64,000 nucleotides of DNA from assembly GCA_036971475.1 (NCBI GenBank), contig JBAIZL010000005.1, positions 163,799,386 through 163,863,385 of the forward strand. Direction: 5' to 3'. Below, piece after piece: positions 42,321-55,419 of this stretch. Below the pieces are notes generated by a model. It made no database searches and was not told the origin of the DNA. It saw only the letters and a list, made by a program, of their open reading frames with translations. The first letter of the stretch is position 1, and the number at the start of each line of letters is the position of its first letter. This DNA comes from Prosapia bicincta. Lineage: Eukaryota; Arthropoda; Insecta; Hemiptera; Cercopidae. The position numbers and the translations under genes are program-made.

Positions 42321-45300
42321 ACCCACACAAGTAATATAAAAAACAAATAAAATTAATTCCCACTTACATTAACAAAGACAATGTCATTTTAGTTACTTTT
42401 TAATAAATAATTACAATTTATATAAATATGGGTATAGCTATTCTAGAATCACAATTATTAGAAAGTTAAATTATTTAATACTAATAATTCATTCGTACAA
42501 GTTACATAATGAGAATGTGAACTAATAGTAGGCATATTATACGCTATTGAACTACATAAAATAATGTTTACGATATATTTAATAAGAAAATGCAAAATTA
42601 ACATTTATTTCGTTAGTAATTTAGGTTAATATTGAATAATGCTAGTGTTTTAAGACACCGTCAGAGTAACTCCTATAAAATGACTCATGTTAAATTCAGG
42701 TGTTGATGAACTAGTTTTTTTATATCTCTACCTTGGTCTATAAAAGTTGTATGAAATCACGTTACCCATAGTAAGGAAAAGTTTACTCTATTTGCCTAAG
42801 TAGGACAAGAGCTGTTGCGGGTTCATGAATACGGCACGAGTCTATGAATATTTTGCGCATCAAGCTTAAAGTTGTATACCACAATAGCATTAGGTACACA
42901 CTTCCAACGTCTGATAAAATGGACAGCGAAGGTGGCGATTGTGTCTTGTTTGTAATTAAATCTATCTTAGGGTTTGGCGGTAAGAGTTGTAGAGAATTTG
43001 GTTCGTGGGATTTTATTCTGAATACTGTATGTCTCAAAATTTTAGTAATAAACGAGACAATAATTGGACAATAAATAATTAGAGACAATAAATTGCTTTG
43101 TACATTTTATAGCTGGACAGTTATTAAGTTTATGTGTGTTTTTTACCAAATCTTGCTTATAATATTGGATTTGCATCTCCAACAAATTTTTATTTTGTAA
43201 AATTACAGTTACAAAAATTTAAAATAACTAACTTATCTAAAACTGAAAGCAAAATCGGAAATAAAAACACAAAATTCTATCCACCAAGTGGTTTAAAGAG
43301 TGCCTTGATATGAAATAATGAGTGCAATAACGTTCAACATAGTCGTATATGTTGACCAAAATATAACATAATTTGTATTATTTTTAAAATATTTCTAACA
43401 AATGAGAATAAAACTTCTGTTCTGACCCCATTCAATATGGTTTATAAAAGGCAGTAATAATCATAAAAAATGTACACTGTTGAATGACTGTTGTGGAGAA
43501 GTGTTATTTGGTAGAAATTTAAATATAGATGCAAGTAATTGGAATTTAGAGCTACATATCATTAATGACTTTTTAATATCTAGATGACGATTCTTGTACC
43601 AGAAATGTTGATAACTTCCGGACAAAGTTTGTCCCACTGATAAGACATGTTTTAAAAAAATTCCCAGTACACAATGTTTAATATTTATGATTTTTTCCTA
43701 TCTTGGGACAAACGCTACAGTCCTTTGTGTTTAATCCGATTTATCTAGAGTTACAACTTTTGGCATTTTTAACCTATTTTACCAATTGATTGAAAAATAA
43801 AAAAATAAAGTAAACGTTTTAATAGGACGGTATACGTTTATGTACACAAACATTACTATCTACTTTTGATATCTTACCTGTAGGAGCCGGGTTGTGGTAC
43901 AAATAAATGAAGTTGTTAACGCCACTAGCCCGTCAATAGGCTAGGGAGATATTATTACTTTTAGAATATAGTAATTTAGAACGAGTGTTGGCAAGTGCAG
44001 TAATTACGTTCTCCAAGGCAAAGTTAGCATTGGGATACTCTAGTCATGATCTAACTCTACGCGCGTAAAATTGAAGATGAATTTACCAAATAGTGGAATA
44101 AATTACAGTGGATAGCAGAGCTCTCTCTTAGCGTAATAGATTCCAAGAGGCAGTTATTAACTAACTGTATTTTACGCACTAGTCTGTGGAGTAATAGTTT
44201 TATTATTATTATTATTATGTAGTTTTACAATGTGAACCCCTTCCCAAATTTTTAAAATTTTATTTTATTTTTTAAACAAAACTATAATAATTTTGAGTTT
44301 TGGTTCCCTACATTCTTATGAGCAAACATTTTATACATTTTATTACACACATCCTAGTATACTATAAGAACTATTTGAGTCTCAGAATAAATGCTAAGTA
44401 AACGGGCTTTTTTGCACCGTTATAAAAAACATCAGCAAAAACCTTTTAAAGCGCCCATTAATTTCAACAAAAAAACCAGGCTAATGCAGTCATATGTTCT
44501 CACCTGAGATTTTGTTAAATTTGTGATTTATAAACTTGCATATTTTCTGAAGGACATTGACTTTTGTTTAGACTGAGTTAAATGCATTCTACTTTTAACT
44601 AGCTGGAGCTCACGATTTCGTTCCGTTATATTTCGACCAGATTCAATTCACGTCTACAAATAGCTAGGATGAATGAAAACAAATGGCTATTTTCATCCAA
44701 CCTCTCGGTCTTATAAAACAAACTCCAGAGCTAAATATTTTCAAAGATCTGGAGTGTACGGTGAATTAATTTATTTAAATTGTAATGAAGTACTTCGTTT
44801 TTCACATTAAATTTAACGCCTGACTGTGGTAGAGATATTCTACTCTTCAGAACGAAGACCCCGCACGGCTTGTCATTACGTCCATTCGGAAAAGCTAATT
44901 TTGGACAATTGTTAAACTGTGATTTCAACCAAAGCACAAAAACTCAACCCTGACTCACATATAGGCGTGTACTCTCTACCTACACGTACTTGTATAAAAC
45001 AACTGTGGCGTAATGTTTAATTTAAATAAATGAAACCTCAACACCACAAAAGACTTTCTCTTTTATTTAAAACTTTATGTACATATCAATCACCCTCAAA
45101 AGTTTTTTTTTTTTTTTTATTGTAAATTACCTCTGAGAGTGATTCCTACGCATCTGAAGTGTACATAAGGTTTTAAATAAAAGAAAAAGTCATTTGTGGT
45201 ATAGAGGTTACATTTATTTAAATTAACATAAGAGTATTGACGGGAAAATGGACAAATAGTATCCGTTGTAGATAGTCACGTAAAATCATTAGGAGATGAT

Positions 45301-45499
45301 TTGTGAACATAGGAAGGAAAGAGGATACGAATTGGAGTTCGTAGGTCCTTCAGACGGTTATTTAATAATAAAAAACCTTTTATTATTTTACTATCAAACC
45401 ACACTAATTCAGGCGTATTTGTAACACTTGTCAAAGGCTAAGCCATCTTCACTATTGATCGTTTTTTACATTTGGTAATTACAAATAGATTATTTATCA
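42316..45499. other. intergenic DNA
   Basis: No gene was recognised. There is a short TTA run near 44200. The words 'attcccacttacattaacaaag' near 42356 recur in similar form near 54408, suggesting a dispersed repeat edge. Open frames near 42783-43088 show no domain. Confidence 0.5.
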
Positions 45500-48400
45500 A
45501 CATGAAGTTAAAATTTGAATAATAATGCAAAATTAAGTTCGAAGTAGTGACATGCGTTACATAGTATACACTTAAAGTTTCTTTATAAAACAGAGCAGTA
45601 AATTACTATATGGCAAAGATAAAATTTTACAAATAAGACAAAAATAAGTTCCAAGTAGTGACATGCGTGGAATACTATACACTCAAAGTTTCTTTATAAA
45701 ACAGTGCAGTAAATTACTTTATGGCAAAGATGAAATTTTACAAATAAGACAAAGATAGGTTCCAAGTAGTGACATGCGTGGAATAGTATACACTCAAAGT
45801 TTCTTTATAAAACAGAGCAGTAAATTACTATATGGCAAAGATAAAATTTTACAAATAAGACAAAGATAGGTTCCAAGTAGTGACATGCGTAGAATAGTAT
45901 ACACTCAAAGTTTCTTTATAAAACAGTGCAGTAAATTACTATATGGCAAAGATAAAATTTTACAAATAAGACAAAGATAGGTTCCAAGTAGTGACATGCG
46001 TGGAATAGTATACACTCAAAGTTTCTTTATAAAACAGAGCAGTAAATTACTGTACGGCAAAGATAAAATTTTACAAATAAGACAAAAATAAGTTCCAAGT
46101 AGTGACATGCGTGGAATACTATACACTCAAAGTTTCTTTATAAAACATTGCAGTAAATTACTATATGGCAAAGATAAAATTTTACAAATAAGACAAAGAT
46201 AGTTTCCAAGTAGTGACATGCGTGGAATAGTATACACTCAAAGTTTCTTTATAAAACAGTGCAGTAAACTACTATATGGAAAAGATAAAATTTTACAAAT
46301 AAGACAAAGATAGGTTTCAAGTAGTGACATGCGTGGAATAGTATACACTCAAAGTTTCTTTATAAAACAGTGCAGTATATTACTATATGGCAAAGATAAA
46401 ATTTTACAAATAAGACAAAGATAGGTTCCAAGTAGTGACATGCGTGGAATAGTATACACTCAAAGTTTCTTTATAAAACAGAGCAGTAAATTACTATATG
46501 GCAAAGATAAAATTTTACAAATAAGACAAAGATAGGTTCCAAGTAGTGACATGCGTGGAATAGTATACACTCAAAGTTTCTTTATAAAACAGTGCAGTAA
46601 ATTACTATATGGCAAAGATAAAATTTTACAAATAAGACAAAGATAGGTTCCAAGTAGTGACATGCGTGGAATAGTATACACTCAAAGTTTCTTTATAAAA
46701 CAGAGCAGTAAATTACTGTACGGCAAAGATAAAATTTTACAAATAAGACAAAAATAAGTTCCAAGTAGTGACATGCGTGGAATACTATACTCTCAAAGTT
46801 TCTTTATAAAACATTGCAGTAAATTACTATATGGCAAAGATAAAATTTTACAAATAAGACAAAGATAGTTTCCAAGTAGTGACATGCGTGGAATAGTATA
46901 CACTCAAAGTTTCTTTATAAAACAGTGCAGTAAACTACTATATGGAAAAGATAAAATTTTACAAATAAGACAAAGATAGGTTCCAAGTAGTGACATGCGT
47001 GGAATAGTATACACTCAAAGTTTCTTTATAAAACAGTGCAGTAAATTACTATATGGCAAAGATAAAATTTTACAAATAAGACAAAGATAGGTTCCAAGTA
47101 GTGACATGCGTGGAATAGTATACACTCAAAGTTTCTTTATAAAACAGAGCAGTAAATTACTATATGGCAAAGATAAAATTTTACAAATAAGACAAAGATA
47201 GGTTCCAAGTAGTGACATGCGTGGAATAGTATACACTCAAAGTTTCTTTATAAAACAGTGCAATAAATTACTATATGGCAAAGATAAAATTTTACAAATA
47301 AGACAAAGATAGGTTCCAAGTAGTGACATGCGTGGAATAGTATACACTCAAAGTTTCTTTATAAAACAGAGCAGTAAATTACTATATGGCAAAGATAAAA
47401 TTTTACAAATGAGACAAAGATAGGTTTTAAGTAGTGACATGCGTGGAATAGTATACACTCAAAGTTTCTTTATAAAACAGTGCAGTAAATTACTATATGG
47501 CAAAGATAAAATTTTACAAATAAGACAAAGATAGGTTCCAAGTAGTGACATGCGTGGAATAGTATACACTTAAAGTTTCTTTATAAAACAGAGCAGTAAA
47601 TTACTATATGGCAAAGATAAAATTTTACAAATAAGACAAAGATAGGTTCCAAGTAGTGACATGCGTGGAATACTATACACTCAAAGTTTCTTTATAAAAC
47701 AGTGCAGTAAATTATTATATGGAAAAGATAAAATTTTACAAATAAGACAAAGATAGGTTCCAAGTAGTGACATGCGTGGAATAGTATACACTCAAAGTTT
47801 CTTTATAAAACAGTGCAGTAAATTACTATATGGCAAAGATAAAATTTTACAAATAAGACAAAGATAGGTTCCAAGTAGTGACATGCGTGGAATAGTATAC
47901 ACTCAAAGTTTCTTTATAAAACAGAGCAGTAAATTACTATATGGCAAAGATAAAATTTTACAAATAAGACAAAGATAGGTTCCAAGTAGTCACATGCGTG
48001 GAATAGTATACACTCAAAGTTTCTTTATAAAACAGTGCAGTAAATTACTATATGGCAAAGATAAAATTTTACAAATAAGACAAAGATAGGTTCCAAGTAG
48101 TGACATGCGTGGAATAGTATACACTCAAAGTTTCTTTATAAAACAGAGCAGTAAATTACTATATGGCAAAGATAAAATTTTACAAATGAGACAAAGATAG
48201 GTTCCAAGTAGTGACATGCGTGGAATAGTATACACTCAAAGTTTCTTTATAAAACAGTGCAGTAAATTACTATATGGCAAAGATAAAATTTTACAAATAA
48301 GACAAAGATAGGTTCCAAGTAGTGACATGCGTGGAATAGTATACACTTAAAGTTTCTTTATAAAACAGAGCAGTAAATTACTATATGGCAAAGATAATAT

Positions 48401-49068
48401 TTTACAAATAAGACAAAGATAGGTTCCAAGTAGTGACATGCGTGGAATAGTATACACTCAAAGTTTCTTTATAAAACAGAGCAGTAAATTACTGTACGGC
48501 AAAGATAAAATTTTACAAATAAGACAAAGATAGGTTCCAAGTAGTGACATGCGTGGAATAGTATACACTCAAAGTTTCTTTATAAAACAGAGCAGTAAAT
48601 TACTGTACGGCAAAGATAAAATTTTACAAATAAGACAAAAATAAGTTCCAAGTAGTGACATGCGTGGAATACTATACACTCAAAGTTTCTTTATAAAACA
48701 GTGCAGTAAATTACTATATAGCAAAGATAAAATGTTTCAAATAAGACAAAAATAAGTTCCAAGTAGTGACATGCGTGGAATACTATACACTCAAAGTTTC
48801 TTTATAAAACAGTGCAGTAAATTACTATATGGCAAAGATAAAATTTTACAAATAAGACAAAGATAGGTTCCAAGTAGTGACATGCGTGGAATAGTATACA
48901 CTAAAAGTTTCTTTATAAAATAGAGCAGTAAACTACTATATGGCAAAGATAAAATTTTACAAATAAGACAAAAATAAGTTCCAAATAGTGGCATGCGTGG
49001 AATAGTATACACTCAAAGTTTCTTTATAAAACAGAGCAGTAAATTACTATATGGCTAAGATAAAATAT
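45500..49068 (+). repeat. 111-bp satellite array, about 32 units with higher-order structure
   Basis: The word GTAGTGACATGCG recurs every 111 bp from 45544 to 48985 (31 periods exactly). Units mostly alternate between CAGTGCAG and CAGAGCAG variants, giving a 222-bp dimer. A rarer TGTACGG variant falls at 46051, 46717, 48493 and 48604, all multiples of 111 apart. The block around 46051 is repeated 666 bp (six units) later with its neighbours. Edge units are more diverged, as usual in satellites. Not transcribed as far as can be seen; short frames across units are artefacts. Confidence 0.97.
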
Positions 49069-49841
49069 AGCTAAAACGTAGAAAGTTACTACATGATTGG
49101 TTATAAACAAATCAGTTTTAAGAAATAGGAAGTATTGTTTGAATTATGAGACAACTTGGGCAATACCTATTTAATCAATGTCAACGTTACAGCCATATTC
49201 TGCATTCTCTGTTCGAGGATTCTCTGTTCAGGACAAAAACTTTCAATCTAATAAGTTACTTATAAGTCATGTTTCAAACTAAATCATCAAATCTTCCTTT
49301 GACTAGATAAGAATTTCCAAAGACATTTGTTTCCTATTTCATTAGAATCCTAACATTTTTAATACTATAATCTGCATTCTTGAAAATCTAAAAAAATCAG
49401 GTTTAACATCGTATGCTAGTCACGGAGTTCCTATTTAGGGTATCGTTGCAAGAGAAACGAAAAATTATGCTGTGCTATCAATACAATAATCTGTTAGTCT
49501 ACGTACGAAACGTAAGTTTTATTGTTTATTTAGGAATACATTTCCTAAGAGGATAATTTGTAGGTGTATTGTAAAGAAGTTACATAATAATGTATTATAA
49601 CAAAATGCCACAATTTGTGGGAATTTACTTAATAAATAGAGGGTTTTAGGATTGAGGTTATGCTTGTAAGAGGATAGTTAATATGGGGTTTGGAGTGACT
49701 CTCTACTCCATGATTCACTCCTGAAACTTTCACTTTTCCTAGGTTTCTATTATTTTTAAATAAAAGGTTTTTAGCGAGGGGGGTAAGAAAGATAGAAAAT
49801 TTTAATTTGTTCGTGTTCCACCTAATAACTACCTACCTACC

Positions 49842-49842
<1 letters not shown>
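49069..49842. other. intergenic DNA
   Basis: No gene, RNA or element was recognised between the satellite and the next (TA)n run. Confidence 0.5.

Positions 49843-49888
<46 letters not shown>
49843..49888 (+). repeat. (TA)n microsatellite, left of a Penelope tail
   Basis: About 22 TA units. Confidence 0.95.
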
Positions 49889-49890
<2 letters not shown>

Positions 49891-49991
49891 CGCAATTTGT
49901 TTAATATTCCTGATGATGTTGGTACGTTTGCCAACGAAAATCTTTGAATGGTAAATTCAAATATAATTTATGTATTTTTATTTTGACTTAG

Positions 49992-49994
<3 letters not shown>
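49889..49994 (+). mobile_element. 106-bp Penelope tail between two (TA)n tracts
   Basis: Contains a hammerhead-like motif at 49906-49949: ATTC, CTGATGA (49910-49916), stem GTTGG/CCAAC (49918-49922 and 49931-49935), GAAA (49936-49939) and GAAT (49946-49949), with one extra T after the core. It ends in TTTTGACTTAGTTC. It matches the inverted fragment at 41909-42020 along its length. (TA)n directly borders both sides. Confidence 0.7.

Positions 49995-50042
<48 letters not shown>
49995..50042 (+). repeat. (TA)n microsatellite, right of a Penelope tail
   Basis: About 24 TA units. Confidence 0.95.
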
Positions 50043-50046
<4 letters not shown>

Positions 50047-53000
50047 TTAGGGGAGAATCTCATAACCATAAACATTTAAAACGTCAGTGCCCTCAGTATT
50101 GCTAATAAATACTCGTACATTCTCTATAATTCATTTACCTTTCACCCTTTCCTTTTCTGTAATTAATTCAACTCGACCGTTGAAGTCACCGACGCATGCT
50201 TCTGACATTACTAAATATTGGTTCACTGAGCATCCATTACTCTAATTGACTGTTCTGAAAAAGCCACTGGCTTCAGCTACTGCTGTCCATTTGATTTAAT
50301 TCAAGTGTTTGTAACTAGTTTCATGTTCAGGAGTTAGTGCAAGTTAGATTAATCGTATTTCCAGACAATACGTACGTATAGGTTAAAAAAATGGAAAAAA
50401 ATAAATTAGCTCATTTTACTAGTGTAAAAATTAAACAATATTTACTAGTGCTGGCAGCAATAGTCTCATGTATTTCATGAGATTTAAGTATAGTATAGAT
50501 ATCGATTAGCGTTATTCATACTCCTCTTTCTAACTCGATCGATATATCGAATTAGTTTCGTACAATAATTATGTTATTAGTCATAAAATGGTGTTTTAGT
50601 AGTTAAAGCATCATCTTTTCAAATTACTTGTGTGCAACCTATATATTTATTTGTTATATAGGTCTGAGCTATGCGCACACAATATGATTCTATGATGTTA
50701 CGATTTCTAATGGCGGCTGGAATATAAATGGTGTCCTAAGTAGCATGCATCTCAATCTTTAGCGTTTTTCTTGTGATTTTGCTCTCAGTCTCAGAATACA
50801 AGCATGGAGGAAATCAATGCATTATGTTCATGTTTATTAGCGACCGATCACGCGACGATGTAAATAATCATATTTATAATATAGAAAGGGTTGATTGGCG
50901 GTCCACATAAAATAAAAAGTAGTTGCAAGTTCCCAGCGGTAAAAACGTCAAGTGCATAAACATATCAACAAACGATTTTCAAGTAAACACAAATATATAA
51001 TTGGTTTATAATTCTTCAGGGATAAACATGGTAGCCCAGTGTATATTGATGGTCATACCGCAGCTAGATTTCCTGTTCAGCCTGTCGATTGCTTTTGTTT
51101 TACGTTACCTTGGAATCGATAGTTCTAAAAACATTTAGCGTTAGCGTAAATTGATTTCAATGACTGAAGTTAACAATAATAGTAGTAGTGTCCCGGCACA
51201 GAAACGTCTAACTACTTCCTTTGCGACCTGCTTCATCCCATAGATTTTGCCTATACTACCCATGATCTTATATTTTTGGAATAATATTTGATGCTAGTTA
51301 TTTTTGTGTTAATAATTAATTTTCTGTTATAATTATTATAAGATTCTTCCAAGTTAAAATCATTATACAAATTTTGTTACATTTGTAATTGCCTTTGAGT
51401 TTTAGATTATAATTTAGTTTTTTTTTTAATATCTGACGTGAGTACAAATTTCTTTAGATGTAATGTGACGAAAACACAACTTATATTCCAATAAATATTA
51501 GTATTTTTCTAACATTTATACGTGAATAACCTAAAATCAAATCAAACTTTCCCTTGAGATAAAACCTATTGCACACAATAGAGAATTATTTTTAATAATT
51601 TTCAATATATTTCAAGTAAAAATTGAAAGAATGTTACTCAATAGGAGTATAAACAAACAACGTTTAATGTAGGCATTTGGATTTTTTTTAGGAAGCCTTA
51701 TTTAAGAAACAAATGTTCATTTGAAATTTTACACTGTAAATTGTTCATACGAAGTTGTCCTTCGGAACTGGCTCTGTCCCTCCTTTTCCAAACATATATT
51801 TTTGTATTTAGTATGAATAGAAATATAATTCAAATAACTGGTTGTAATAATTTTAAAATCAGGTAAGTTATTAAAATGTCGATAAGGATGTATCGAAATT
51901 TTATTAAATTCAATTGATAATAAATTTAATAATAATTCTTTAATAGTTCAAATAATGCTTCATTATTTTTCTTTTTCTTTTTAATTATTTTGCCTTATAG
52001 TTAAATTTTATTGAATATGCCTTAGTACATTTACTTAATAAATAATTTTACATTATTTAAGGGGCCTATAAATATATACATATTCGGATATTTCTGAGTA
52101 AATAGATAATTAAATTTGAAACAGACTTTGTAAAACAAAGTCAGGATCATCCCCTGGTAAAAGAAGAGTATCATCGAGTAGGGAAAAACTTTCGTCCCAA
52201 GGTACACCAGGGTTCTTTTTGAACGGAGAACGTTCAAGGAATTACCTTTTATTGAACGTATTCGTTCACTTTTTAAAATTGGAAACTGAATCTAGCTTAT
52301 AGTATTTAAAGATAATAATAACAATTGACAACATAATTCTACCCATTTACCCTAAACCTTTCTACAAAAATGTAATTAATTAAAATTAATTTAAACAAAA
52401 AATTAAATTAAACGTAATGTGTTGTAAAAAAATCTTTTAAAATTTTACAACCTTCTACAATCTATTATACTAGTCACACAATCTAAATACCAGTCGACAG
52501 AAGTATCAGTAAAAAAATCATTAGAACCGAATTTAGAAAAAACCAAACGAAAATCACTGAAAGATAAATGGAAATTCTCTTTTTCAGCGGACAAATGTTG
52601 CATGATTTTTTTGAAAGCTTATATTTTAAATAAGAAGTATTTAAAGACATTAACAAATAATTTCACGCTTAAAAAAGAAACAGACGAGATGAACACCACA
52701 AACAATCCTTTCTGGTACAAATACGTTGGTTTTACCGACCTAGAATTCCTTCCGCTCGAATTCACAGAAGTAATAATTTTATTGTAATATTTGTACAAAA
52801 GTTAAATCACTCGAGCAGAAATTAACGTTAACTCAACAAGAGATCAGACTTTTGTCAAATGACGTACGTTAATGGTAGGTTTATATGAAACATATTACAA
52901 AAAATCTGATTAAAAGTTTATATTGCATTAGGTAAAGTCCTTAAAAAAAAAATCACGGTACATATGTCTCATCAAATAGTCACTCATTATTTGATCATAG

Positions 53001-54051
53001 CTATTAAAGATATTTTTATTCACAATTGGAGAGACACGTGCATAGTGAGAGGGATGTTCGGAGGATCAGATACTTAATGAGTTGGATATTTGGAGTGTTA
53101 AAAGCATAGTGAAGTGGTTGTTAGGAGAGTGTGGTGCTCTCCAAAATGTGTGGTGCTTTTAGCAAAATGTGTGTTTTTGAGAGCGACTTGCTTAATAAGG
53201 TTATTGTTTGGACAATTAGATGATTACTGAGGTGGATCTTTGTAGAATGTGATACTTAGTAAAATGGATGATTGGAGAATGACTTGATTAATGAAGTTGA
53301 TGATTGGAGAGTTAGATTTTTAGAGAGATAGATTGTTGGAGTGTAAGAAGAATAGTGAGGTTAAAGATTGGAGAGTTGATGCTTAATGAGTTTGATGTTG
53401 TTAATTCTTAGTGAGCTGCATGTATGGAAAGCGACATGTTTGGGGAGATGTGTTTTACTTTGATTTAAAGTAGAATAGGAATAGTCCTGTAGCAGGGATA
53501 GGGATGCGGTGTTATTAGATCGAACGCTGTGACAGTCAACCAGCCATCGCCAGCGACTAAAGTAGCTTGTTGGTAAAATCATTCATTAACTTACAGATTT
53601 GTGTCAAACGTTTTCCCTAAAAATATCATATTTTTTCCTGAATTCCTAATCCTTTCTATTAGAACTGCCTTATTTATTGAAAAACTGTTGTTTAGTATAT
53701 TAAGGCGTGAATTATTTCTCATAAATACCACCTAATTATTAATCGGAGTTAGTTCGAAAATTGAAAAAAAAGTATGTAAATAATACAATATGCAACAATT
53801 ATTTAATTACTATCTTAAATAATAACACGTTTTTCATGCATATAGGTCAGAACTTTGAAGTGTTTGTTCAAAGAAAACGTTTCAACAGTAATGCGATAAG
53901 TGTTTTACTTTCACACCTGTAAACAAATTAATTAAAATACACACAAAAATACGCGTTAAATATATACACTTTCATCATTTAATATCTAGATAAATTTACA
54001 TAAAATGTGTAATTTATTATATAAATATATAACGGTATTATATAAATAGTG

Positions 54052-54104
<53 letters not shown>

Positions 54105-55419
54105 ATAATTTATAAATTTGTGTATATAAAAATCTAATACACCGATAACCGATAACTTTCAATACAAGTTAATGAACTGACTAAAAAAAATAAAGACAAT
54201 GACCAAAATGCATAGACGTCCGAAGGAGTAGTCTGCAATAACAATGTAAACAAATGTCAGCAAATCACGGCTATAAATTGATTAGGATGCTACATAAACA
54301 ATATCTGCATTTACATTTTATGCATTTTATGTTTACGTTTACATTGCCGATCAGTATTGTGTTGGCACATGGCACAAGAAAATCAGTATTATAAAAAAAA
54401 ATTCAATTCCCACTTAAATCAACAAAGAAAAATTTTATTTTCGTTTAAATTTATTTTATAGTTACAAATAATTTAAAAATGTATATACATATGTCAGAAA
54501 AAGAATATTAAGTGGCAAAATAGAAAGCGAATTTCTTTGTAGTTCTCCATTTTCCTTTTCACTTATGGTATTTTATTCTTATTTTCATTTGTTACTAATA
54601 ATACGCTTTCATGTTTTCGTCGCTTGCATTGTTTGTAGTGTCTTTTCGCTCTTTTGTGCAATGTCCGTTTGTGAAGCCAGGTTCGATACTGTTAATCCAG
54701 TTTGTCTGTTAATTTTATTCTTTTAGTTCATTATTATTCCTAGAGCTTTATTTATGATATTGGGTTATTACCATGGCATATTTTTACCATGGTAACAAGT
54801 TAGGGTTATTAAATGAGGTTTTTCATATAGATCTTTGAGACGAGAAATGAATTGGAACTTGATTAGGTGAATAAAAACTTATTTTTATTAAAGTTTGAAA
54901 ATTTGAAATAAATAAATAAATAAATATATATATATATATATACATCCCGCTATCAATATGGCAGCATTTCATTTTGGAACCATATGGCAGCCACTAGAAA
55001 GAGTGGAGTATATATGTTTTTCGTCGTGTATAATTTATTTCTAATAAACATGATACTACTCCATGTACTTTAATTCAATAAAATCTTAAAAATACAAAAT
55101 TGACTGAAGTACTATCAATACGGCAGCATTTCATTTAGGCATCAATATGGCAGCCAGTGTATATTTTCGTTCAGCCTAATAACAATATGGCAGCCGGTGT
55201 GTATATTATTCCCACGCTACTAACGATACGAGAACCAACAGTGTTGCAACTATGGTGCGACTGTCTTACTAGTCAAATGTTTAGATTGTAAGACACTATG
55301 TGTGTGTAATCACGGTGAAAACATAAACATTAGAATGTCCCTTCTTCATTTCAGCTGGCCAATTATTTACTCAAATCACATAAATCCTGGTTGTTAGTTT
55401 TCATAAACGTGTACAACTA
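50043..55419. other. intergenic DNA with minor repeats
   Basis: No gene was recognised. Loose G/T-rich repetition of 'gattggagagtt'-like words lies at about 53020-53460. 'caatatggcagcc' occurs several times at 54950-55190. No ORF above about 75 codons. Confidence 0.5.
54054..54105 (+). repeat. (TA)n(TG)n compound microsatellite
   Basis: About 18 TA units followed by about 7 GT units. Confidence 0.95.

Noticed and set aside
43800..45000. Possible host exon near 44731-44937
   Set aside because: Short frame without splice-site pairs or a recognisable domain.
45500..49068. Possible CRISPR-like array
   Set aside because: Units are continuous with no unique spacers, and the genome is eukaryotic; this is a satellite.
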